Shown here in pieces: positions 12,268 through 19,900 of a stretch of DNA of 28,878 nucleotides; within the stretch, counting starts at the first letter, position 1, and each line of letters begins with the position of its first letter. This DNA is from CAYWBW01 sp964456745 (GTDB lineage: Bacteria > Patescibacteriota > Gracilibacteria > GCA-2401425 > JAJOLG01). Under the pieces are notes generated by a model that was given only the letters and a program-made list of their open reading frames with translations, ran no database searches and was not told the origin of the DNA. A program made the translations under genes and the position numbers. The DNA lies in the NCBI GenBank assembly GCA_964456745.1, contig CAYWBW010000025.1, positions 1 to 28,878 on the forward strand, in the 5' to 3' direction.

Positions 12268-12300
12268 AGTGTCTGTTTAGGTTAATTTTGAACAGACACT
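12268..12300 (+). terminator. Hairpin after mltG (weak terminator or processing site)
   Basis: A perfect 10-bp stem, AGTGTCTGTT (12268-12277) and AACAGACACT (12291-12300), encloses a 13-nt loop. It starts 5 bp after the mltG stop. No U-tract follows, so it may attenuate or stabilise the mRNA rather than end it; the next start codon is 35 bp downstream. Confidence 0.55.
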
Positions 12301-12335
12301 TAGATCTAAATATTATAAATATCGATATTAAAGAA

Positions 12336-12707
12336 ATGCTGGAAAAAGAATATATATTTTTTGACATTGATTGAGTTATAGTGTCATCTATAACATCTAG
12401 AAGCAGAGATGAAATCGTCTGACTTTTCAAACATTACAAAGACCTAGACAAGCTTTTTGACTACAGTATTTACAGGGATGATGTAAGCAAATTAAAACCT
12501 GATCCTGAAGCCATTTATAAAAGCTTAAAATACTTCTGAGTATGAGCTGGCGAAGCTGTATTTATCTGAGACTCCTATCATGATCATTGAGCAACAAAAG
12601 CCTCATGAATGCAATTTTGTTGAGTTTGCAGTTGAGTACTAGATGCAAGTGACTGGGAAGGTATTTGAGCTAGCTACATTGAAAGTACTAAGTGCTTGCT
12701 TGTATAG
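12336..12707 (+). CDS. Cap-less HAD-superfamily hydrolase (123 aa)
   Basis: HAD-type phosphohydrolase. Motif I FFDIDGV carries the nucleophile D10 and acid/base D12. Motif II is in SITSRSRDE (T20). A Lys of motif III lies in KLKPDPEA (K54), and motif IV is VFIGDSYHD (D79, D83). All four catalytic motifs are present. However, only about seven residues separate motif I from motif II, where the usual relatives carry a helical cap of about 70-100 residues. The protein is thus about 100 residues shorter than ordinary beta-phosphoglucomutase/Gph-like HADs. It may be a C0-type enzyme acting on a large substrate or the product of an in-frame deletion. The frame is clean to TAG. It follows mltG on the same strand after a hairpin. 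Confidence 0.87.
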
Positions 12708-12789
12708 TTGGGCTGAGTACTTTTTTGTATCGCTAGAGCCTAAATAGAAATTTTGCTTTATTTAACAAATTTTTAAATTTTTTACCCCC

Positions 12790-12880
12790 TCGAGAATTTC
12801 TCGAATTACCCCATTGGGAGTCTCTCGAAGAGGACTCCCGAGTGAGGCAATATTTAATCCTCAGAATTTGAGATTATGCC
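12790..12880. ncRNA. GC-rich structured intergenic element (three hairpins)
   Basis: In the 262-bp gap between the HAD gene and the CRP-family gene lies a block much richer in G+C than its surroundings. Three stems follow one another. The first is TCGAGA/TCTCGA (12790-12804). The second is GGGAGTC/GACTCCC (12816-12839) with an inner CTC-GAA-GAG. The third is GGCA...TGCC (12846-12880) enclosing CTCA/TGAG (12860-12872). The strand cannot be fixed; CCCCCT on the left and a promoter of the CRP gene on the right flank it. It could be a small RNA, a leader of an upstream transcript or a regulatory structure. No known RNA family is recognised. Confidence 0.45.
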
Positions 12881-12907
12881 CGATATCTTTCAATGTGAAA
12901 TATATTA

Positions 12908-12935
12908 TTGACTTTATAGTAAATCTTTGTATCAT
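12908..12935 (+). promoter_or_regulatory. Candidate promoter of the CRP-family gene
   Basis: TTGACT (12908-12913), 16-bp spacer, TATCAT (12930-12935), 35 bp before the start codon. The same TTGAC-N16 layout recurs before the large surface genes at 16984, 22079 and 26211. Confidence 0.55.
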
Positions 12936-12969
12936 ATATATAAATAAAAAGTGAAATAATAAACTATCT

Positions 12970-13692
12970 ATGAAAAATACATTATTTGAAAATCTTAGTT
13001 CCGAAGAACTAAGTAAAATCAAGAAAAGCTTTGTTAAGCTTAATTTCAGTGAAAAAGACCTTGTCTATTCTGCAAATGAAAGAAGTAATAGCGCTTTTAT
13101 AAGTAATAAAAATACAGACTCTGATATTTGAATATATTTTATTCAGTATTGATCTATCAAAATTTCTGTTACAAAAGAATGAAAAAAAAATACTATTGCA
13201 TTTCTTAAAAAATGAGATTTTTTCTGAGAAGTTTCTTCTATATTGAATTTTAAACCTACTGCTGAAGTATTAGCACTAAGTGATGCTGAAATAAATTTTA
13301 TTGATTTAACTCAATTTAATAAGCTATTGATGGAAATTCCTACATTTTCAATAAACCTATGCAAGTATCTTGCTAAAAGAATTCAATTTCAAAGTTCAAT
13401 CATATTTGATCATGTATTTAGACCACTTGAAAGCAGAGTTGCTTCTACAATATTAAATCTTGCAAATGAGTTCTGAAAAAAAATGAAAACATGAAAAATC
13501 AGTATTCCAATTCGCATAACACATCAAGATTTGGCTGACTTTGTTTGAACAAATAGAGAAACTATTACAAAAATACTGACTAGATTTAAAAACAATAAGA
13601 TAATTAGCTTTGCAAAAAAGAAAATCACAATAGAGAATCTTAAGAAAATTCAAGAAGTGATGGAAGATAAAAATGCTTTATTGCCTACTTAG
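12970..13692 (+). CDS. CRP/FNR-family transcriptional regulator (240 aa)
   Basis: The N-terminal half is a cyclic-nucleotide-binding-type beta-roll with GDFFGEVSSI at residues 82-91 (the GE of the phosphate-binding cassette) and KPTAEV at about 94-99. The Arg-Ser that contacts cAMP phosphate in E. coli CRP is not present there (P-T-A replaces R-S-A), so cAMP binding is doubtful. A long dimer helix follows (LMEIPTFSINLCKYLAKRIQ). The C-terminal winged HTH at about residues 180-215 is typical: IRITHQDLADFVGTNRETIT, then KILTRFKNNKIISF. No FNR-like cysteine cluster is seen, so it is not an iron-sulfur sensor. It is monocistronic: its own promoter lies upstream and a strong hairpin terminator 49 bp downstream. 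The regulated genes cannot be inferred from sequence. Confidence 0.93.
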
Positions 13693-13740
13693 AATTAATT
13701 TGAACAAGTTATATATAGATTTGTGTTAGATTTTTGTTAA

Positions 13741-13774
13741 AAAAAACTGCTCGTTTTTAAAGAGTAGTTTTTTT
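13741..13774. terminator. Bidirectional rho-independent terminator
   Basis: A 12-bp stem AAAAAACTGCTC (13741-13752) and GAGTAGTTTTTT (13762-13773) with one G-U pair and a 9-nt loop is flanked by A-tract and T-tract. It ends the CRP-family transcript on the plus strand and would equally stop minus-strand transcription from the promoter at 13955-13983. Confidence 0.88.
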
Positions 13775-13948
13775 ATGTTTTTGTTTTTGCGCCGTTTTAA
13801 CGACTACCATGTGCTCTTTCTTGTATAAATTTTTATTTTTTAAAAAAATGTACAATTAAGTTTTAGATAGCATCGTAAGACCAAACTCAATTTTTTTTCA
13901 TTTTTGTTTGTGTTAGTTATTAATTAAACGAACTATTTTTTTATAATT
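13775..13948 (-). ncRNA. Candidate small RNA between a minus-strand promoter and the terminator
   Basis: A near-consensus promoter on the minus strand (TTGATT, 17 bp, TGCTATAAT; 13955-13983) would start a transcript near 13948 that ends at the bidirectional terminator 13741-13774, giving about 200 nt. The longest minus-strand reading frames starting with ATG in it are 12-13 codons, so it is probably non-coding. No known RNA family (6S, SRP, tmRNA, RNase P) could be recognised by eye. On the plus strand the stretch holds no gene. Confidence 0.4.
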
Positions 13949-13954
13949 CATATA

Positions 13955-13983
13955 ATTATAGCAAAAATAAACTTAAAAATCAA
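13955..13983 (-). promoter_or_regulatory. Strong extended -10 promoter on the minus strand
   Basis: Minus-strand TTGATT (complement of 13978-13983), a 17-bp spacer ending TTTTTGC, and a perfect TATAAT (complement of 13955-13960) preceded by TGC, i.e. an extended -10. It lies just beyond the stop of the PrsW-like gene and points away from it, towards the CRP terminator. Confidence 0.6.
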
Positions 13984-13989
13984 GACAAT

Positions 13990-14826
13990 TTACAAATCTA
14001 ATCGATCAAATCTTCTATATAACACAAAAGCAGCTCAACCAGCTCAAGCCAGAGCTATAAATCAATAAATTCAACCCAGTTCTAATAAATGATCATATAA
14101 AATATGTACTAAAACTGAGACTCAAAATGATCAGTAAAGTACTATGGAAAATTCAGCTTTTGTTTTTCGTACGAGGTTAATTAATAATATTACAGGGCTT
14201 AATAACAAATACAACAATCAAATAAACATATTTCAGTCTCACATTAAGCCTATGTGCTCAAGCAAATGCCAAGGCTTAGGTCGATGTTTACCTTTCATTT
14301 TTGGTGATTTTAAATAAGAAATAGCATAAAATGTTGAAAATATGATTATTACAAGATGTGCTGAAAATGAAAATACATTACGTTGCACGAATAAACTAAT
14401 AAAATCAGCTCAAGCAGTATCCGTAACAGTGAGAACATATAGTATATTTTCAAAAAATATAAAACCTAATGCTGCAAATACTCAATAAATAACTCAATCT
14501 GATACTTCGTTAAATTGTTTCTTTGCAAGCTCTAATCATATAATCAGTGCGATTGCTTTTACTAGTTCTTCAAAAAACAAACTTAAGTAAAAATACCATT
14601 GACTATCTACAAATCAAAAATTGAAATTTAAAAATAAATCTGTAATTAGCTTCAAACAAAATGCTAATATTCATGACCAGAAAAAAACAGACATAAGAAC
14701 ATTAAAATCTTCTCTATTATCATCCTGATCTACTGATCTATCTCTCCCCTGCCAAAATAATCCAATTCAAAAGGCTAGAAAAAAAGATGTAAAAATTGTA
14801 AGTATTTGAAAATTAGTAAAAGACAT
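13990..14826 (-). CDS. PrsW-like intramembrane protease (278 aa)
   Basis: Minus-strand frame from ATG (CAT at 14824-14826) to TAA. About eight hydrophobic segments. Three motifs of the PrsW (peptidase M82) family are present in order within membrane segments: FFEELVKAIAL (Glu-Glu-x-x-Lys, near residues 86-95), DGVIYGVFAALGFIFFENIL (near 108-127, with the Glu-Asn of the second motif), and RNVFSFSAHLVII (near 146-158, with the conserved Arg and His). In Bacillus subtilis PrsW cleaves the anti-sigma factor RsiW; other relatives have unknown substrates. The gene directs away from the sigma-region-4 regulator further right, and no anti-sigma gene is seen, so a signalling role here is inference. 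Three CGA codons (GKH-CGA-PKPW, INLV-CGA-KTK and FD-CGA-LDL near the end) are counted as Arg. Confidence 0.85.
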
Positions 14827-14927
14827 AATGATTTGATTAATGGTAAATTGATCAAAGTATAAATAATAGTTGAAGTATTTCTATAAATTTAAATAATTTT
14901 ATTATTAAGGAAATTTTAAATCCTTAT

Positions 14928-15209
14928 TTAAACCTTTTTATCTAAGTAAGTCTTTTTATAATAATTAATCAAAAAATAATGTGCTCAAAAAAGTCACACT
15001 ACCTGAGAGATAGCAGCTAAATATAATCACACTCACACACTTGAGTAAGGAGAACTAAATCAATATGCATAATAAATAAGAAGACTACAAATTGAAATAA
15101 ATAAAGATTGTCAAACTAAAAACAAATAAATCCAATTGTGCTCTTTTATTTTTGCTTCTAAATATTTATTTTTAATTTTAAATAAAATTAAAGCTATGCA
15201 AGATATCAT
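14928..15209 (-). CDS. Small membrane protein, start uncertain (up to 93 aa)
   Basis: Minus-strand frame with six TGA codons, the usage expected of a real gene here, ending at TAA (TTA at 14928-14930). Two clear hydrophobic segments (WIYLFLVGQSLFISICSLLI, and VGVGLYLAAISQVVGLFGAH) are joined by a short Ser/Tyr-rich loop and followed by a basic tail (YYKKTYLDKKV). From the ATG at 15207-15209 a third, weaker hydrophobic stretch (MISCIALILF) would be added. This start overlaps the plus-strand candidate 15196-15423, so one of the two starts, or one of the two genes, is wrong. No family is recognised. It sits 102 bp upstream of the PrsW-like gene on the same strand. Confidence 0.5.
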
Positions 15210-15423
15210 AAAAATAGAAAAAAAATATCCCATAACTGCACATATTCAATTAAATGCATTATGTGAAATATTTTTTGTAGAAAACCATGGAAACAAGGTT
15301 GTAATAAGTCAAAATACAGAACTAATCAAAACAACTTTCTCACTAAATATTAGCGAGCTTGATAAACTTTTAAATATTTTAATATATTTTATCAAAGTAA
15401 TTTTGTATTTTTATATCAGATAA
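15196..15423 (+). CDS. Small hypothetical protein (75 aa), competing with the minus-strand frame
   Basis: Starts at ATG after an A/T-rich leader (ttaaataaaattaaagct), the style used by other genes in this window, and ends with TAA 17 bp before the convergent stop of the sigma-region-4 gene. The product (MQDIIKIEKKYPITAHIQLN..., with a C-terminal NISELDKLLNILIYFIKVIL stretch) is unremarkable and contains a single Gly, so TGA usage cannot support it. A longer ATG at 15136 is in frame. No family is recognised. It overlaps the 5' end of the minus-strand membrane protein by 14 bp as called; moderate-to-low confidence. Confidence 0.4.
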   Translation: MQDIIKIEKKYPITAHIQLNALCEIFFVENHGNKVVISQNTELIKTTFSLNISELDKLLNILIYFIKVILYFYIR

Positions 15424-15440
15424 TGATTTAAAGCAAAACT

Positions 15441-16574
15441 CTAATCCTTCTTATCTTCAAATCTTTTTAATGTATACATTGCCCTACCAACTCTAATGAA
15501 TCTTGGATTCTTCTGAAGATTTAAAGATATTGTTCAGACTTTTACATCTCTAAGTTTTTGAACTTCTCTAACAATTTTATATTTAACCATTGGATCTTTA
15601 TTGTCTTCTAGAACATTTTCAATTACATCAGAGACAGATCATGAGATCATTCACCATTCTTTTAATCAATATATTCACCTTCAAACTAATACAAAATCAT
15701 CATATTTAATAAGCTCATTGTGTACTGCCTGTATAGTTACAGATCTTTTCTTAAATCAAACTTCAGCAATACTGTTAGCGATATCAACAAAATGTAATGG
15801 AAGTTTTTCCTTTTGAAGAACAATTTTTGCCTTATCTTTAATAGATTTTGGATTTACTGATCTCCATTCCATAAGACCCCATCATTCTCAATTTCTGTGA
15901 ATTCTTGAATCTGTATTTAGAGAAGATATTATAAGCTTGTCTGTTGGTCTTTTGTTTTTAAATAAACTTAATTCTAATATTGATGATACAACCCATTCAT
16001 CTCAAGACACATCACCTTTTTTCTTTAATAAATTAAATGCAGCATTTGTAATTGTTTCAATATCTGAAAGCTTTATTTCCATAAATCTCCAAGAAGGTAG
16101 CAAAGTTTTACTCTTATTATTCTTTTCAATTTCTGTGTCAACTGACAAAGATAATCTGATCATGTTTCATTCTAAGAATAAGTTATCCTTTCACAGTTTA
16201 TTAAGAATAGAAGCAACTAAATCCTCTTCCCTCATTACTCATCCACTATCTGCTAATATATTTTCTGCCTCTTTATTAATAAATCTCAATTGAGAAGAAT
16301 GCGCTGTTCTTCTAAGCTTATTTAATGCATTTCATTCAATCTGCCTTACTCTTTCTCTGGTAATAGAAAAACGTTTTCATATTGAATCCAAAGTTTCCTT
16401 GGGATCATTATTTAATGAAAATCTTCTAATTAACACTTCTTTTTCCTTACTATTGAGCACCAACATCATATCTTCAACTGCAGCTTGCAAATCAATTTGA
16501 TTTAATTGTGCTGTATTTGCATTTGCATTTGCATTTGAACTTGTATTTGCGCTTGCGCTTGTCTGGTTTTGCAT
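15441..16574 (-). CDS. Sigma-70 region 4 plus HARE-HTH regulator lacking region 2 (377 aa)
   Basis: Minus-strand frame from ATG (16572-16574) to TAG. Residues 1-22 are a low-complexity Ala/Asn/Ser stretch (repeated GCA-AAT codons). Residues about 36-90 are sigma-70 region 4: LNSKEKEVLIRRFSL, then ETLDSIGKRFSITRERVRQI, EGNALNKLRRTA, the -35-recognition helix-turn-helix. A long middle region has no clear family. Around residues 265-330 comes a HARE-HTH/RpoE-delta-type winged helix: EKLPLHFVDIANSI, TIQAVHNELIKYDDFVLVG, RGIYGLKEWGM. The regions 2 and 3 of a working sigma factor are absent, so it cannot replace sigma-70 by itself. The combination is known in Patescibacteria; it may act at the RNA polymerase or at DNA. 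Several of its conserved Gly positions are TGA. Confidence 0.87.
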
Positions 16575-16772
16575 AATTTGTACGTTATTAAATGGCTTAT
16601 AATAGGAACTTTAAAGTTGCTAATAGATTTATATTTATCTATATGAACAATTGTATACTATTTTTTTATTAAGACAAGTCAAGCACTTTTTCGACAAATT
16701 TAGAAATTCTGGCATTAGAAAAATTTATCAAATCGCTTAAGCAAAGGGTTTTTTAAAGCACAAAGAAAAAGA

Positions 16773-16815
16773 TTGTTTTATAATGAAAAGTGAAATATTT
16801 CATCTTATAAAACAA
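16773..16815. terminator. Long hairpin, terminator-like on the minus strand
   Basis: An 11-bp perfect stem with an inner 5-bp stem. On the minus strand it is followed by TCTTTTTCTTT, a U-rich tail, and on the plus strand by an A-run, so only minus-strand termination is plausible. No minus-strand gene lies to its right to be terminated, so its function is unclear. Confidence 0.4.
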
Positions 16816-16905
16816 AAAAACTGCTTATTTTAAAAGAATAAAACAGATACAAGACTTAATTAATTTTATTATAAAACAAGATTTTGAGTTTTTTTCAAAT
16901 TAAAC

Positions 16906-16933
16906 TTGACTTTGCAATTATTTTTGTGATAAT
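16906..16933 (+). promoter_or_regulatory. Candidate promoter of the 1571-aa surface protein
   Basis: TTGACT (16906-16911), 16-bp spacer, GATAAT (16928-16933) preceded by TGT, an extended -10 element. The start codon lies 50 bp downstream. Confidence 0.6.
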
Positions 16934-16983
16934 AGCCTACTTTACAAATTTATAGTAATATTACTTATTAATATTAATTCATT

Positions 16984-19900
16984 ATGCAAAACACAAAAGC
17001 TTTAAGCAATACACCAGAAAGTAAGGGTGGTGCAATCATCGAAAAAAGAGAATCAAATTTATGATTAAATGGATTTATAAGTCAAATAAAAAAACATGCT
17101 ACAAGTATAATAAATTTTCCAAGCAATAAAATAAAAGAAAAATTAAGCAGTCTATGAACAAATATTATTTGATCACAGCCTATTGGTAGAACTTTTTCAC
17201 CTGCAATGGCAGCAGCTCTTATGTGTCTAGTTACAGTATCTGCAGCAAAAGATCTTTATGCAAATGTTGACCCGCAACAAAACAGGTTATCAATTTGAAA
17301 TGCATACGAATCATGAAAGCAATTATCCCCTGTTTCATTTAAAGACATATTAGATAAATCATATAATAATAGTGTGACAATAAAATATTGAGTTCTTAAA
17401 TCAAAAGGAAAGACAGGTCTTGATGGCATGATAGAAGTTGCCAAAAAAACTGATTGATATAATTATATTCACGGTAAAAAATTCAAAAGCATTGCTTCAA
17501 AATTGCAGGATTCTGATACATTTACATTTTTTAAATGAAAAATTACTCATGATCAAACATCTGAAATTATAATGACATACAGGAAACAATGAAAGGAAAC
17601 TGTCGAGCAAGATAAAACGCAAGGTTTAAAATTAAAATTATCCTATTCTTTACAAAATCAAAAAGCTTGAACCTTCGCACTGCCAGCAAATAATAAACAT
17701 AATACAGATATCAATAACCAGAAAAAAACTCTGAAAAATTCCACTCATGAAAAACCTTTAATAAATACAACTTGATGAGATTTAAAACAAAATACTGTTA
17801 ATAACAGTGGAACCATTAAGGTAGCAAATATAGCACAATGACCAACAATAAAAAAGCTTAGTAAATCAGATATAGTAAAAAGATTTAAAACAAAATATGA
17901 AAGTATATTTACAAAATTATGAATTGATATAAAAAGCCAGGAAGCAATATTTAAAATAATAAATGGTAATAAAATTTATAAATCTCGTTATAAATTATTA
18001 AAAAAAATACCTAATCGTAGAATAAAAACTGAAAATTTGAGAATTTATTTTACTTCTTTGAATAAAATTCATCAATTAAGCACAAGACTATCAATAAGCC
18101 CAACTGAAGTTGGTAATGGAATTTGATACCTAAGTCGAGAAAAAAAATCTAATAATGAAAGTTTTTGAACATTAAAAGATAAGAAATTTAGTAACTTAAG
18201 CCTTGATGATCTTGAATATCTACTAGTACATGTTGCAGATATTAAAAGCATTGCTGAAATTAATAGAAGAAAAAAAGCCCGTGACAATAGAAAATACCCA
18301 ATTGACTCAACACCGTTCATGTTTAAAAAATGACAAAGCACATTTTGATGATGATGGGATGTAAACTTTAGAAACACAGAATCGTGAGCAAAGTCTTTTG
18401 ACATAACCAGGCTATCGCCTAGATTTAGCGATGATCAAAAAAAGATAATAGCTTCAGGAATTCCATTAGAAATGTATCGAGCTAAATCAAGTGATAAAAA
18501 AATGAAAAAAGGAGAAATATTAGGTAAATCTTCAGAAAAAGATCCTAAAACATGACTTCCATACTTCTATTGACGAAAATGAAATAAACATATTCTTGAT
18601 GAAAAGAAAGTTGAAGCAATCCCCTTATCATTCTTATCTTGAGATCTAACATCAAAACTAAGTCATGCTAAAATAGGTCAAGATTCAATTTTAAATACTA
18701 CTTTTAAATATGAAGAAGATTTAGACGATTGAATAACAATAAGACAATCTGAATTACAACTATCTGATGCAAGCCAAGCATTTTCATTAAATTTTAAACG
18801 TAAATTGTTTGAAGATACTTTAACAGTTGACTCTCTTGAAGCAGATCAAATATCAATACTAAAAAATCAAACCTGAACGAATTGAGAAGAATTTAATACA
18901 CGTCGCTTGTTTAAAGAACAATGAAGAATATTTGACAATGTAACAGGCTCATTGTGATCAAGTATTTGACACAGTGATTCTTGAATCAAACTATTACCAG
19001 GTGCAAAACTATGAGCTAAAATTCCAATGACGAAATGAGCAATTAACATTGAGGCTTGATCATGAATTCAGTGAATATTTACAAAAGCTTCTGCACACTG
19101 GGCTTGAGAATTAGCATGACTAAACCTTTCTTCATATTCAGTAAAATCATACTGAAAAACATTCAGCACACTTGCAACACTTAGTTCACAAGATTTATGA
19201 ACAAATCTAGCTGCATGAGTTCAAATTACCACTAATCCAATTTTTCTTTGATCAAATTCTCTAATTTTTCCAAATTTCTGAATAAGTACAAATAAAGAAG
19301 ATTGAACAAAAGAGTCTCATTTGATTTGACTATTTCAATATATAAAATCACTAGAAGATAAAATGTGTTGATCAACAAGCAAAATAGAAATTACATGACT
19401 TGGAACTTGAAATGAATCAAAAACTTTTACGAAAAGTTGACAAAAAATCACAATAGGGTGAATAGAATTCACATGAGACGAAGTAGCACAATGTGTAAAT
19501 TGAAATCTTCAATCAAGAATATCTCCAGAAGAAGATAGAAACACCAAGCTTAAACTTGTATATACCACAAAGCTTTTAAATAATCTATGAGTAGCATCAG
19601 GATTTACTAAATCATATATAAAAAGTACTGCCATAAATAGTTCCAAATGACTTAAAGATCTAGAAAATGTTTATGAAACTTTATTTGACCAAAGTTTTAA
19701 CATTTTCAAAACAGACTATATTGCTAGTGATAACAATTCAATAATGAATATGAATCACTTAATAAAATATAGCCCTGATAGAAATAAGGAGGTTGTAAAT
19801 GTTTTAAAATTATTTATTCAAAGCCTAAAAAGCTACAATAAATCAAACAACATTAATCAATCAATCGCTGATTTTTTAACAAAAAACAAAATACCCAATG

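Larger units (their letters stand above)
16575..16983. other. Divergent intergenic region with a long hairpin
   Basis: No gene seen. Near the left end, on the minus strand, TTGACT (complement of 16677-16682) and TATACA (complement of 16652-16657) with a long 19-bp spacer may serve the sigma-region-4 gene. A perfect 11-bp stem TTGTTTTATAA (16773-16783) and TTATAAAACAA (16805-16815), with an inner TGAAA/TTTCA, occupies the middle; TTATAAAACAA occurs again at 16869-16879. A + strand promoter for the 1571-aa gene lies at 16906-16933. Confidence 0.6.

Noticed and set aside
10832..12272. Shared 10-mer ACTTAGTGTC before grpE and after mltG as a common operator
   Set aside because: A 10-bp match between two sites is expected by chance many times in 29 kb of AT-rich DNA, and the contexts differ.
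12336..12707. HAD gene as a pseudogene
   Set aside because: All catalytic motifs are intact and the frame is open to a proper stop; only the cap is missing.
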